Below are positions 34,751 to 44,067 of a DNA stretch of 64,000 bases, piece by piece (within the stretch, counting starts at the first letter, position 1; each line of letters begins with the position of its first letter). The stretch covers positions 1 through 64,000 of the forward strand of contig CASFZR010000009.1 of the NCBI GenBank assembly GCA_949299185.1, read 5' to 3'. The notes beneath the pieces are model-generated. The model ran no database searches. It was not told the DNA's origin and saw only the letters and a list, made by a program, of their open reading frames with translations. The DNA comes from an uncultured Spirochaetales bacterium. Lineage in GTDB: Bacteria > Spirochaetota > Spirochaetia > Sphaerochaetales > Sphaerochaetaceae. Made by a program: the position numbers and the translations under genes.

Positions 34751-35428
34751 ATGATCAGAAGGATAATCAGGATAGACGAAGGGAAATGCAACGGATGCGG
34801 AGCCTGTGCGGCGGCGTGCCATGAGGGTGCGATAGAGATGGTTGACGGCAAGGCCAGGCTTACCAGGGAGGATTACTGCGACGGACTCGGAGACTGCCTA
34901 CCAGCCTGTCCTACAGGTGCGATCTCATTTGAGGAAAGGGAAGCTCCTGCTTATGACGAGGAGGCGGTGAAGGCCTCCAGGAAGACGCTTGCCTGCGGAT
35001 GCCCTGGAACGGCGGCAAGAAGCATACGTAGAGAGGAGCGTCTGGAGAGGGCTCACGCCAAGGCTGAGAGTGAGCTTACCCAGTGGCCTGTGCAGATAAG
35101 GCTGCTGCCGGTCAACGCGCCATACTTTGCCGATGCTGACATCCTCGTTGCCGCTGATTGCACGGCATATGCCTATGGCTCGTTCCATGAGGATTTCATC
35201 CGTGGCCGCGTGACGCTCGTGGGATGCCCTAAGCTGGACCCTGTTGATTATGCGGAGAAGCTTACCGCCATATTCTCCGCGAACAGTATCCGCAGCGTGA
35301 CGGTGGCGCGCATGGAGGTTCCCTGCTGCGGCGGCATCGAAAGAGCGGTAAGGAGCGCTATAGACGCCTCTGGCAAGGATATACCGCTTTCCGTGATCAC
35401 GATCTCGACAGATGGACGCATACTCTGA
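34751..35428 (+). CDS. Dicluster 4Fe-4S ferredoxin-like protein with C-terminal extension
   Basis: 225 residues. First cluster CNGCGACAAAC (C-x2-C-x2-C-x3-C) then second CDGLGDCLPACP, a C-x5-C-x3-C-P variant known from redox proteins. The C-terminal domain has LACGCPGTA, an LVAADCTAYAYGSFHEDFI segment and RMEVPCCGGIERAV, suggesting a further metal or disulphide site. Such ferredoxins are found near Crp/Fnr regulators and hybrid-cluster proteins in anaerobes, implying nitrosative or redox stress; that link is inference. AAGGAG precedes the ATG. Confidence 0.8.
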   Translation: MIRRIIRIDEGKCNGCGACAAACHEGAIEMVDGKARLTREDYCDGLGDCLPACPTGAISFEEREAPAYDEEAVKASRKTLACGCPGTAARSIRREERLERAHAKAESELTQWPVQIRLLPVNAPYFADADILVAADCTAYAYGSFHEDFIRGRVTLVGCPKLDPVDYAEKLTAIFSANSIRSVTVARMEVPCCGGIERAVRSAIDASGKDIPLSVITISTDGRIL

Positions 35429-35816
35429 TCTCATAGGCGCGCTCATCGGACTCGTGCGCTCGCTGGACGGCTCTGCTACGATAAGCGATACTGCCATGGC
35501 CCTGATAAGGGATGGGCTTTCCTGCACCGATAAGAAGGAGGCTGAAAGGCTCATCGGAGCTATACATGAGGAGAAGGATAGGCTCTTACCGATGTGCGCC
35601 TCATGCGCAGCCCCGTGCGGAAGGCATGATGACTATGACGCTTCAGGGCTGGACGGGATCAGGAGGGAGCTTCTCGGTATCATCCGGAGCCTTGCTTCCA
35701 TATCCGGAGATAAGGGCTTCTTCGTAGTACGCTCCCTCTTCGCGATCGGAGAGGACGACACCGACGGGCTTTCCAGGCTGATCGATGAGGGAAAGGGATA
35801 TCTAGGAGAGGCGTAG
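35412..35816 (+). CDS. Cysteine-containing protein of unknown function
   Basis: 134 residues, overlapping the ferredoxin gene by 17 bases and so cotranscribed. Mostly helical; a central MCASCAAPCGRHDDYD (C-x2-C-x3-C) could bind a metal or cluster, with another Cys at LSCTDKKEAERL. No family recognised. Its place behind the ferredoxin and under the Crp/Fnr-type regulator suggests a redox partner. Confidence 0.7.
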   Translation: MDAYSDLIGALIGLVRSLDGSATISDTAMALIRDGLSCTDKKEAERLIGAIHEEKDRLLPMCASCAAPCGRHDDYDASGLDGIRRELLGIIRSLASISGDKGFFVVRSLFAIGEDDTDGLSRLIDEGKGYLGEA

Positions 35817-35881
35817 CTTCGCCCTTCCTGGCCCGTTCAGGGCTGTGCAAAGCACTCTCTTCAGTGCTATCCTTTCGTATC

Positions 35882-36388
35882 ATGCTGAATATCTGCCTAT
35901 TCGAACCAGAGATACCGCAGAATACGGGCAACATAGCGAGGACCTGCGCCGTCACGGGCGCGAGGCTCCATCTTGTCAGGCCCCTTGGCTTCGATATCTC
36001 CGAAAAGGCGGTAAGGCACGCGGGATTGGATTACTGGAAGAGCGTGGATATCGTGGTGCATGACTCAGTCGCGGCCTTCATGGAGAGATATAAGGGAGAA
36101 AGGCTCTACTTCCTATCTACTAAGGGAACGAGGACATACAGCGACGAGCATTTTCCGGTCGATGAGGATGTGTACCTCATATTCGGCAAGGAGAGCCGTG
36201 GCATCGATGAGGATATCCTCGCAGCCAATCCGGAGACCACGCTGCGCATACCGATGCTCAGCGATGAGCGCAGCCTCAACCTTTCCAATTCCGTCGCGAT
36301 CGCGGCATATGAATACTACAGGCAGCTCGGCTTTCCCGGAATGAACAGGAAGGGAGAGCTTACGACAAGAAGATGGGAGGAGCTATGA
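35882..36388 (+). CDS. trmL: tRNA (cytidine(34)-2'-O)-methyltransferase
   Basis: 168 residues, SPOUT family. MLNICLFEPEIPQNTGNIARTC is the N-terminal SAM/tRNA segment, LIFGKESRGI and IPMLSDERSLNLSNSVAIAAYEYYRQLGF form the knotted SAM pocket. It methylates the wobble base of leucine tRNAs. ATG 35882 lies eight bases after TATCCT (35868-35873), with GTGCAA 17 bp upstream. First gene of trmL-proC-serS-pncB. Confidence 0.93.
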   Translation: MLNICLFEPEIPQNTGNIARTCAVTGARLHLVRPLGFDISEKAVRHAGLDYWKSVDIVVHDSVAAFMERYKGERLYFLSTKGTRTYSDEHFPVDEDVYLIFGKESRGIDEDILAANPETTLRIPMLSDERSLNLSNSVAIAAYEYYRQLGFPGMNRKGELTTRRWEEL

Positions 36389-37173
36389 GGATCTCCATAA
36401 TTGGAAGCGGCAACATGGGAAGCGCGATCGCGCTCGCATTATCCGATTCGGATTACGATGTGGCAGTGTATGACAAGGCACGGGAGAAGGCCGAGGAGAC
36501 AGCGGCCCAGAAGGAAGGGATAAAGGTCCTTGATTCCATAGAGGAGGCCGCTGGCAGCGATGCGATCATACTCGCGATCAAGCCCCAGGTCATGCCATCG
36601 ATGTACATAGCGCTGCGGGAGATCGAGACAGGGCTTTGGATATCGATAGCCGCGGGCGTTCCCCTCTCCGTGCTTGAGGACCACCTCGGGACTGATAACA
36701 TCGTCCGCTTCATGCCTAATATCGCGGCACGGGAGAAGCGCTCGGTCACCGCGATAGCCGCAGGAGACGGGGTCGGTACGGAGAACAGGAGCCTTGCGCT
36801 CTCCATCGCATCATCGTTCGGAGCGGCATACTTCCTCAATGAGGAGCTGTTCCCGGCCTTCATAGGACTTTCAGGATCAGGCATAGCGTATATGCTTGAG
36901 ATGATGCATCATATGGCGCTCGGCGGCGTCAAGGCAGGCATCCCCTACCCTGAGGCGCTCTCGATAGTACGTGACACGATGATGAGCGCGGCGGAGCTGC
37001 AGAAGGAGAGCGGCAGAGGAGCCGTGGATCTGGAGACGATGGTCTGCTCCGCAGCAGGAACGACGATAGAGGGAGTCAAGGCGCTCTCGGATAACGGATT
37101 CGGATCGGCACTGATGAAGGCTGTGCTTGCAGCCTCGGAGAAGAGCATAGAGCTTGAGGCGAAGGCCCATTAA
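36385..37173 (+). CDS. proC: Pyrroline-5-carboxylate reductase
   Basis: 262 residues. N-terminal Rossmann ISIIGSGNMGSAIALAL, IILAIKPQVMPS, VRFMPNIAA and the C-terminal LSGSGIAYMLEMMHHMALGGVKAG. It makes proline from pyrroline-5-carboxylate; the first two enzymes, ProB and ProA, are encoded 5 kb away. ATG 36385 is preferred: GGAGG is 4 bases upstream and ATGA overlaps the trmL stop. Confidence 0.95.
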   Translation: MRISIIGSGNMGSAIALALSDSDYDVAVYDKAREKAEETAAQKEGIKVLDSIEEAAGSDAIILAIKPQVMPSMYIALREIETGLWISIAAGVPLSVLEDHLGTDNIVRFMPNIAAREKRSVTAIAAGDGVGTENRSLALSIASSFGAAYFLNEELFPAFIGLSGSGIAYMLEMMHHMALGGVKAGIPYPEALSIVRDTMMSAAELQKESGRGAVDLETMVCSAAGTTIEGVKALSDNGFGSALMKAVLAASEKSIELEAKAH

Positions 37174-37193
37174 GGATAAGCGAGGTAAATGTC

Positions 37194-38471
37194 ATGATTG
37201 ACGTCAGGGATATTAAGACACGGTACGATGAGATAGCGAAGAACATCAAGGATCGCTATATGAATGTCGATCTGGAGAAGATCGCCGCTGATATGGACAG
37301 GAGGAGCGCGCTCCTCTCTCAGACTGAGGCACTCAGGGCAAGGCGCAATGAGACGGCGTCGAAGATGAAGGGCAAGATCGATCCTGAGACGCGGCAGGCC
37401 CTCATAGAGGAAGGCAAGGCCATCAAGGAGGAGCTTGCGGCCAAGGAGGCGGAGCTTTCTGCGATCGATCAGGTCTTCCAGGAAGAGGTCAGGACGATAC
37501 CCAACTACTACAGCCCGGAGGCTCCTATCGGCAAGGAGGATAAGGATAACCTCGCCATCAAGTTCTTCGGAGAGCCCACGAGGTTCCCGTTCAAGGCGAA
37601 GGACCATGTCCAGCTCGGCGAGGATCTGGATATCCTCGACTTCGAGAGCGGAGCCAAGGTATCAGGACAGAAGTTCTATTACATAAAGAACAAGGGAGTG
37701 ATACTGCAGATGGCCCTTGAGCGCTATGCCATGGATATCGTCCTGAAGCATGGCTTCACGCCATTCATCACCCCTGATATCGCGAAGGAGGAGATCCTTC
37801 AGGGAATCGGCTTCAATCCAAGGGGAGCGGAGTCGAATATCTACACGATCGAGGGAACGGGCACATGCCTCGTGGGAACGGCGGAGATCACGCTCGGAGG
37901 CTACTACTCCGGGGAGATCCTCGACAAGAAGGACCTCCCGATAAGGATGACGGGCCTTTCCCACTGCTTCCGTCGCGAGGCAGGAGGAGCCGGGCAGTAC
38001 TCCAAGGGACTGTACCGAGTCCATCAGTTCTCCAAGCTCGAGATGTTCATCTACTGCCTGCCTGAGGAGAGCGACGCGTTCCATAAGGAGATCCTCTCGA
38101 TCGAGGAGGAGATCTTCCAGGGCCTTGGTATACCGTACCGCATCGTGGATACGGCCACCGGCGATCTCGGAGCCCCGGCCTATCGCAAGTTCGATATCGA
38201 GGCATGGATGCCAGGACGCGGCGATGAGGGTGAGTACGGGGAGGTCACAAGCACCTCGAACTGCACCGACTACCAGGCCCGCTCGCTGAATATCAGATAC
38301 CGCGATGATGACGGCAAGCTTAAGTTCGTCCATATGCTCAACGGCACGGCGATGGCCCTCTCAAGGGCGGTGGTCGCCGTCATGGAGAACTATCAGGAAG
38401 AAGATGGGTCGATAAGGATCCCGGAAGCCCTCGTTCCCTACTGCGGCTTCGACAGGATAGAAAGGAAGTAA
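37194..38471 (+). CDS. serS: Seryl-tRNA synthetase
   Basis: 425 residues. N-terminal tRNA-binding coiled coil (about 30-105), then the class II core: motif 2 in MTGLSHCFRREAGGAGQYSKGLYRVHQF, EVTSTSNCTDYQARSLNIRYR, and motif 3 in LNGTAMALSRAVVAVMENYQ. Charges tRNA-Ser and tRNA-Sec with serine; the latter would matter if selenocysteine is used here. GAGG lies upstream of the ATG. Confidence 0.97.
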   Translation: MIDVRDIKTRYDEIAKNIKDRYMNVDLEKIAADMDRRSALLSQTEALRARRNETASKMKGKIDPETRQALIEEGKAIKEELAAKEAELSAIDQVFQEEVRTIPNYYSPEAPIGKEDKDNLAIKFFGEPTRFPFKAKDHVQLGEDLDILDFESGAKVSGQKFYYIKNKGVILQMALERYAMDIVLKHGFTPFITPDIAKEEILQGIGFNPRGAESNIYTIEGTGTCLVGTAEITLGGYYSGEILDKKDLPIRMTGLSHCFRREAGGAGQYSKGLYRVHQFSKLEMFIYCLPEESDAFHKEILSIEEEIFQGLGIPYRIVDTATGDLGAPAYRKFDIEAWMPGRGDEGEYGEVTSTSNCTDYQARSLNIRYRDDDGKLKFVHMLNGTAMALSRAVVAVMENYQEEDGSIRIPEALVPYCGFDRIERK

Positions 38472-38475
38472 TCAT

Positions 38476-39930
38476 ATGACTAGCGCGCTGCTGACGGATT
38501 TCTATGAGCTGACGATGATGCAGGGCTACTACCTTGAGCATCATGATTCAAGGGCCGTGTTCGACATGTTCTATCGCAACAACCCCTTCCAGGGAGGATA
38601 CACGATCTTCACCGGCATCGAGGAGATACTGGACAAGCTCGAGGATCTCCGCTTCAGCGCCGAGGATATCTCATATCTGGAGTCGCTGAACCTCTTTGAC
38701 AAGGGATTCCTGGATTATCTGAGGACATACCGCTTCCATGGGGACGTATACGCGTTTGATGAGGGCACGCCGGCATTTCCCGGAGAGCCGCTTATCAGGA
38801 TAGAGAGCGACCTTATGGACGCGCAGCTGATCGAGTCGATGCTGCTGAACACGATAAACTTCCAGACCCTGATAGCTACCAAGGCCTCTCGCATGGTCCT
38901 GGCGACCAAGGGTCATGGGCAGATCATGGAGTTCGGACTGAGGCGCGCCCAGGGCGAGAACGGTGCCCACGCCGCCTCCAGGGCATCCTTCATAGGCGGA
39001 ACGAAGAGTACCAGCAACACGTTTGCCGGCAAGCTCTATGGCATACCGGTATCGGGAACGATGGCCCACTCCTGGATCATGAGCTACCCCTCTGAGGTCG
39101 AGGCGTTCCGCCGCTTCGCGGAGATCTATCCGGATAACGCCATCCTCCTCATCGACACCTATGACACGCTCGGCTCTGGCATAGATGCCGCGATAACCAT
39201 AGGACTTGAGCAGAAGGCGAAGGGAAAGAAGATCGGCGTGCGCATAGACTCCGGAGACCTCTCCTACCTTACCAAGGAGATAAGGGCCAGGCTCGATGCG
39301 GCAGGGCTTGAGGACGCGATCATCTGCGTCTCGAACGACATCACCGAGGATATCATCAAGAGCCTCATATCCGATGGCGCTCCGATCGATAGCTGGGGCA
39401 TAGGCACGCATCTCGTCACAGGAGGCTCACAGGCCTCTCTCAATGGTGTCTACAAGCTCTCTGCCAAGGAGGTGGATGGGGTCTTCCAGCCCTGTCTCAA
39501 GGTCTCCAACAGCTATGAGAAGACGACGAATCCGGGAATAAAGCAGGTATACCGCTTCTTCGACAAATCCGGCAGCGCGCTCGCCGATCTGATCACGCTC
39601 GATGATGAGAAGCTCGAGGAAGGAATGAACTATACGTTCTACCATCCCTTCTCTACCGCGGACTTCTTCGTGATGAAGACCTCGCGCTACGCCTCGTTCA
39701 AGCCGCTTCTCTCGAAGAAGATGGAAGATGGCAGGAGGATAGTACCCAAGAGGGATCTCAAGGAGATACAGGCTGAATCCGCAAGGCTCCTTTCAGCGTT
39801 CGACCGCAGCTATAAGAGGCAGATCAATCCGCACATCTACAAGGTATCGCTCTCAGAGAGGCTCAGGACGCTCAAGACGGAACTGCTGGTCTCTGCCCGT
39901 GTCAAGGAAGAGGACGAGAAGTCAAGATGA
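38476..39930 (+). CDS. pncB: Nicotinate phosphoribosyltransferase
   Basis: 484 residues, type of the longer bacterial NAPRTase. LLTDFYELTMMQGYY at the N-terminus, EFGLRRAQGENGAHAASRASFIGGTKSTSN including the substrate contacts, and GVRIDSGDLSYLTKEIR in the barrel. It makes nicotinate mononucleotide in NAD salvage. Four bases after serS. Confidence 0.95.
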   Translation: MTSALLTDFYELTMMQGYYLEHHDSRAVFDMFYRNNPFQGGYTIFTGIEEILDKLEDLRFSAEDISYLESLNLFDKGFLDYLRTYRFHGDVYAFDEGTPAFPGEPLIRIESDLMDAQLIESMLLNTINFQTLIATKASRMVLATKGHGQIMEFGLRRAQGENGAHAASRASFIGGTKSTSNTFAGKLYGIPVSGTMAHSWIMSYPSEVEAFRRFAEIYPDNAILLIDTYDTLGSGIDAAITIGLEQKAKGKKIGVRIDSGDLSYLTKEIRARLDAAGLEDAIICVSNDITEDIIKSLISDGAPIDSWGIGTHLVTGGSQASLNGVYKLSAKEVDGVFQPCLKVSNSYEKTTNPGIKQVYRFFDKSGSALADLITLDDEKLEEGMNYTFYHPFSTADFFVMKTSRYASFKPLLSKKMEDGRRIVPKRDLKEIQAESARLLSAFDRSYKRQINPHIYKVSLSERLRTLKTELLVSARVKEEDEKSR

Positions 39931-40643
39931 TCCTATCCTATCCTAAGAGCCGCAGGACGCTTATCGCTCTTATCGCGCTTACGGCTCTCATCGTCCTCCT
40001 GATCCTTCTCCTGTATAAGCCGGAGAACCCGGAGGAACGCCCGATCATAGCCATAATAATAGGTTCTCTCGGCGCGTTCATCTCCGTCTCCTCCGCACGC
40101 TTCGTGATGAACAGCGAGATCCTCTCACTCAAGTACATGCTCTCCAACGCCATCAGCCTTGAGCGCTGCGCAGGGGAGCTGAGAAGCGCGGCAAGAAGGA
40201 TGAGGAAGGGCTCCGAAAGCAGATTCCAGACCGCGCAGCAGGCCGCGGACGCCTTCAGCGCCATCGGCAGGTACGATGAGGCCATAGGGCTTTTGAGGGA
40301 CATGGCGCTTGAGCGTCCTATCGCCTCACGCTCCACATCATTCCTCCTCGCAGCTCTTCGCTATTCGATCCTGAAAGGCGGCGACAAGGAGGCAGAGGAG
40401 TATCTTGGGAAGCTCAGGACCGCGATCGCGGGGATGCCGCAGGGCATGACGAGAAGCCACTTCGAAAGGGAGATGAAGCCATTTGCCTCATTCCTTTCAG
40501 GAGAGACAGGCCCGCTTGAGAACCGCCTTCATAACGGAGAAACCCTCCTGATACGGCTAGAGGCCGCTAGGATGCTTCTTGATGGAAGCGATGGTAATCT
40601 AAGGCAGGAATGCGTTGCCTTGATAGAAGAAGCATCGGAATAA
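39927..40643 (+). CDS. Membrane protein of unknown function with TPR-like cytoplasmic part
   Basis: 238 residues. Two hydrophobic segments at about 10-30 and 41-60 (LIALIALTALIVLLILLLY, IIAIIIGSLGAFISV) are followed by a helical region with TPR-like spacing (FQTAQQAADAFSAIGRYDEAIGLLRDMALERP). No family recognised. ATG overlaps the pncB stop in ATGA, so it belongs to that operon. Confidence 0.7.
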   Translation: MILSYPKSRRTLIALIALTALIVLLILLLYKPENPEERPIIAIIIGSLGAFISVSSARFVMNSEILSLKYMLSNAISLERCAGELRSAARRMRKGSESRFQTAQQAADAFSAIGRYDEAIGLLRDMALERPIASRSTSFLLAALRYSILKGGDKEAEEYLGKLRTAIAGMPQGMTRSHFEREMKPFASFLSGETGPLENRLHNGETLLIRLEAARMLLDGSDGNLRQECVALIEEASE

Positions 40644-40680
40644 TCATATTTATGATATGATTTATAAATAATAATCATAT
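40642..40680. repeat. AT-rich inverted and direct repeats after the pncB operon
   Basis: AATCATA (40642-40648) and TATGATT (40656-40662) form an inverted repeat; AATCATAT recurs at 40673-40680. No gene in 40644-40737. Confidence 0.4.
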
Positions 40681-40699
40681 CTATAATCATTAAAATTCA

Positions 40700-40729
40700 G
40701 AGGACTGCTATCGCTTAGATACAGTCCTC
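40700..40729. terminator. Bidirectional hairpin terminator
   Basis: GAGGACTG (40700-40707) pairs with CAGTCCTC (40722-40729). On the minus strand TGAATTTTAATG follows, serving the end of the proA-proB operon. Confidence 0.5.
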
Positions 40730-40737
40730 ATATCGTC

Positions 40738-41661
40738 TTAATCATCCTGTTCTGGGGCCTTCCACTTCTGCACGAGGGTGAAGAAATCGGTCTTCTGGAG
40801 CAAGAGCTGCTTCTTCTTGATCTCCTCATTGAAGAGTTCCTTGTCCACGTATGGCTTCCATTTCTCCGCGACGTTCTTCCCCGCGATATGCCTTATCGAA
40901 AGCGCCTTGGTATAGAACCTGTTAACCCCTTCGCATAGCGAGCGGTCCTCGATTATAGAGACGCGCTCCGGGAACTGCAGCGCCAAGGCGCGCGTAGTCA
41001 GTATCCTGTAGCCGAGGAGGTAGCACCTGACACCGAAGTCCATCGCCTGATAGAACTCCCCGGAGATCAGGGTGTCGAAGGCCCTCAGGCGCTGGAAGAG
41101 AGCCCTGTCATACAGTCCCAGTTCCATCACGGGATAAAGGTTGTCCTCATCCCTATCATCCTCTATCGTAGGAACGAAGGATGCAGGCTCCACGTTCTTG
41201 CCGCGGATGAAGGGGGCGCGGAGCGTCGGAAGGACCTCCCCTGCAGAGGAGATCATCACAGGGGTTATGATCGCGGGATGGTTATGGGCCGCCATCTTCG
41301 CCATGAGCTTCTCTCCCTCGAACGCGATAAGCACCGAATCGGTACGGACGACGAGGAAATACGTGGCGTAGCACTCATCCGCAAGCGCGTTTATGTACTC
41401 TCCCGTGGTTGCGGCGTTCTTGAAGGCGATGAAGTTGACATCTGGAAACCTCTCCTGAAGCTCCCCATCCTCCATGCGTGACTGGAGCGTCATCACATAG
41501 ATGCTGGCTGACATGTTCGCCGTATACCACTCGAGGGTAGAGGCAAGCTCGTCGTATGTCGAGAGATCGAGTATGCCGATGGCAAGCTGCTGCTGCCTGT
41601 AGAGGGACGAGATGCGCAGCCCTAGATCCTGATGGCGATGTATTATCTTATATTCACTCAT
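40738..41661 (-). CDS. Glycosyltransferase-like (GT-A fold) protein of unknown function
   Basis: 307 residues. The region YINALADECYATYFLVVRTDSVLIAFEGEKLMAKMAAH resembles the segment around the D-x-D motif of family 2 glycosyltransferases, and ISSAGEVLPTLRAPFI and MELGLYDRALFQRLRAFDTLISGEFYQAMDFGVRCYLLG resemble the acceptor side, but classical catalytic residues are not certain. Overlaps proB by 8 bases, so it is cotranscribed with proline synthesis genes for no obvious reason. Function unknown. Confidence 0.65.
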   Translation of the reverse strand: MSEYKIIHRHQDLGLRISSLYRQQQLAIGILDLSTYDELASTLEWYTANMSASIYVMTLQSRMEDGELQERFPDVNFIAFKNAATTGEYINALADECYATYFLVVRTDSVLIAFEGEKLMAKMAAHNHPAIITPVMISSAGEVLPTLRAPFIRGKNVEPASFVPTIEDDRDEDNLYPVMELGLYDRALFQRLRAFDTLISGEFYQAMDFGVRCYLLGYRILTTRALALQFPERVSIIEDRSLCEGVNRFYTKALSIRHIAGKNVAEKWKPYVDKELFNEEIKKKQLLLQKTDFFTLVQKWKAPEQDD

Positions 41662-42736
41662 TTTCCGTGAAGACGAGATCCTCAGGCCTGAAGATCACAT
41701 CCTTCCTCCCTTCCCCGATAAGGCTTCCTATTTCGGAGCTTTTATGCCCTTGCAATTTCTCTATCTCAGTACTGTCAAAATACGGGACGGCCTTGGCGAA
41801 GACCGATCCGGCAGAGTCCATCACCGCGACGACCTCACCTGCGAGGAAGACTCCCTTTACCTCCGTTATCCCGGAAGGAAGGAGGCTCTTATGGCCGAGG
41901 AGAGCCTTCTTCGCGCCGTCATCCACGCGGATGACGCCGGTGTAGGAGGTATTGAGGATCCAGCGCTCACGCTGGGTTATCCTCTTCTCCGGATGGATAT
42001 ATGTCCCAACCTCCTCACCATCGGCGATACGGACCAGCACGTCCTTCTCGTATCCAGATGCGATGGCTAGGAGCTTCGTCTTCATGCCTCCTGTGGAGAA
42101 GCGGCTTCCGGCACCCTTGGCATAGGAGAATATCTCCGGCGTGATCTCCTCGATCTCAGGAAGCAGACGGGCATCCTTATCGGTCTTAGGGTTACCCGTG
42201 TATATCCCATCGATATCAGTAAGGAGGACAAGGAGGTCCGCGTCTATCTTGGAGGCCACCATGGCGCTGAGGCGGTCATTATCGCCGAAGTTCGTTCCGA
42301 CCTCCGCCGCGGAGACGACGTCATTCTCGTTGAAGATGGGGATAACGCCCATTGCCAGCAGCATGGATACGGACTGCCTGAGGTTGTTGTAGCTCACCCT
42401 GTTGTTCAGCACGGTACGGGTTATCAATACCTGGGCACAGAGCAATCCATGGCGGCTGAAGGCCTCTCGATACGCACTCATAAGCACAGGCTGCCCGATA
42501 GCCGCGCAGGCCTGGCGCATCGCTATGTATACAACCGGATTGGTATGGCCGAGGGCCTTGGCGCCGAGCCCCACAGCTCCCGAGGAGACGAGCAGTACCT
42601 GCTTGCCCATATCGCGGAGCTTGGCGATCTCGCTGACGATCGCCTCGATCCTGTCGCTATCGACGCCGGAAGGAGACGAGAGGATATTCGTTCCGGCCTT
42701 TATCACTATACGCCTGACACCAGAGAAATCGCGCAT
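41654..42736 (-). CDS. proB: Glutamate 5-kinase
   Basis: 360 residues. Amino-acid kinase domain (RIVIKAGTNILSS, LLVSSGAVGLGAKALG, FNENDVVSA, NFGDNDRLSAMVASKI, GTGGMKTK-type STGGMKTKLLAI) plus a C-terminal PUA domain from about residue 275. It phosphorylates glutamate for proline synthesis. The start overlaps the proA stop. Confidence 0.95.
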   Translation of the reverse strand: MRDFSGVRRIVIKAGTNILSSPSGVDSDRIEAIVSEIAKLRDMGKQVLLVSSGAVGLGAKALGHTNPVVYIAMRQACAAIGQPVLMSAYREAFSRHGLLCAQVLITRTVLNNRVSYNNLRQSVSMLLAMGVIPIFNENDVVSAAEVGTNFGDNDRLSAMVASKIDADLLVLLTDIDGIYTGNPKTDKDARLLPEIEEITPEIFSYAKGAGSRFSTGGMKTKLLAIASGYEKDVLVRIADGEEVGTYIHPEKRITQRERWILNTSYTGVIRVDDGAKKALLGHKSLLPSGITEVKGVFLAGEVVAVMDSAGSVFAKAVPYFDSTEIEKLQGHKSSEIGSLIGEGRKDVIFRPEDLVFTENE

Positions 42737-44016
42737 CAGATAAGATCCTTATGATGGAAGGCCTTTCCGTTCCTTCCTGAATACTCGGCTACGGTCTCCC
42801 CATGACCGGAAAGAAGCCACTTAGTCGTCACAAGCCCGTCAAGGCCCACAGGCCCGCGCGCGTGTATCTTCGATGTGGATATCCCGACCTCGGCGCCAAG
42901 GCCGAAGCGGAAGCCGTCCGCAAAGCGCGTCGAGCAGTTGCAGAATACATCGGCACTATCCACAGAGAGGAAGAAACGCCTCTTATGCTCCTCGCTCTCG
43001 GTGATGATCGCATCGGTATGATGGGAGCCATGGTCCTGTATATGACGGATGGCCTCATCTATGCCATCAACCACCTTCACCGCACATTCAAGGGAGAGGA
43101 ACTCCGTATGATAGTCATCCTCGCACGCGGCGATTCCGTCCTTGAAATACGGAAGCGAGCGCTCATCCGCATGAACGATGATATTCCTCTCGGAGAATGC
43201 AGAGGCAAGGCGCGGCAGGAACGCATCGGATACCGCTGAATCGATGAGGAAGGTCTCGGCGGCATTGCAGGCCGCAGGATACTGCACCTTGCTGTCTATG
43301 CATATGGGGAGGGCCTTATCGAGATCAGCGCTTCCGTCGACATAGACCGAGCATATACCATCGGCATGGCCAAGCACAGGGATCCTCGTATTGTCCATCA
43401 CGAAGCGGACGAACGCATTGGAACCACGTGGTATTATAAGATCTATGTCCTTATCCAGACTAAGGATGGCATTCACATCCTCATGACTCTCTATGCCGAG
43501 TATCCACTCGCGTCCGACGATTGGTAAGGACGCCTCTCTTATCAGTGAGACGAGCGCCCTGTTAGTAAGCATTGCTTCCTTACCGCCCTTGAGGACGACG
43601 CTGTTGCCTGATTTCATCGCCAGTCCCGCAATCTGGACAAGGGCATCCGGCCTGGCCTCGAAGATCATGGCTATGACGCCGATCGGGAAGGTCACCTTCT
43701 CCAGGATGAAGCCCGGATCAAGCTCCCTCTTCTCCCGCACGCGGCCTATCGGATCGGGAAGGGAACGCAGCTCAAGAAGGCCATTGATGGCACTGTCTAT
43801 CTTCTCATCGGTGAACTCAAGGCGATGGAGGAGCGATGGCGATATCCCATCCTTCCCTGCACGTTCCAGATCCTTGCCGTTCTCGCCATGGATCAGAGCC
43901 CTATGGCTGTCGATAGCGGCGGCGATGGCCTCAAGGGCCGCCTGCCGTGCCTCATGGCCAAGCGCATCTGTACTCCTCAGCGCGCCTATGCTTTTCCTCA
44001 GTCTTTCATCTGCCAT
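42736..44016 (-). CDS. proA: Gamma-glutamyl phosphate reductase
   Basis: 426 residues. Aldehyde dehydrogenase fold with catalytic cysteine in YPAACNAAETFLID, cofactor motifs PIGVIAMIFEARPDALVQI and NSVVLKGGKEA, and FGLGAEVGISTSKIHARGPVGL near the C-terminus. It makes glutamate-5-semialdehyde. TAGGCT ends six bases before the ATG with TTGATG at 17 bp, so the operon message is probably leaderless. Confidence 0.96.
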   Translation of the reverse strand: MADERLRKSIGALRSTDALGHEARQAALEAIAAAIDSHRALIHGENGKDLERAGKDGISPSLLHRLEFTDEKIDSAINGLLELRSLPDPIGRVREKRELDPGFILEKVTFPIGVIAMIFEARPDALVQIAGLAMKSGNSVVLKGGKEAMLTNRALVSLIREASLPIVGREWILGIESHEDVNAILSLDKDIDLIIPRGSNAFVRFVMDNTRIPVLGHADGICSVYVDGSADLDKALPICIDSKVQYPAACNAAETFLIDSAVSDAFLPRLASAFSERNIIVHADERSLPYFKDGIAACEDDYHTEFLSLECAVKVVDGIDEAIRHIQDHGSHHTDAIITESEEHKRRFFLSVDSADVFCNCSTRFADGFRFGLGAEVGISTSKIHARGPVGLDGLVTTKWLLSGHGETVAEYSGRNGKAFHHKDLI

Positions 44017-44022
44017 AGCCTG

Positions 44023-44051
44023 AGCCTACCACAAGCCCTCAGAGGCATCAA
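44023..44051 (-). promoter_or_regulatory. proA-proB promoter, leaderless
   Basis: TTGATG (44046-44051), N17, TAGGCT (44023-44028), six bases CAGGCT, ATG 44016. Confidence 0.5.
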
Positions 44052-44067
44052 TAACGGCAGAGAATGA

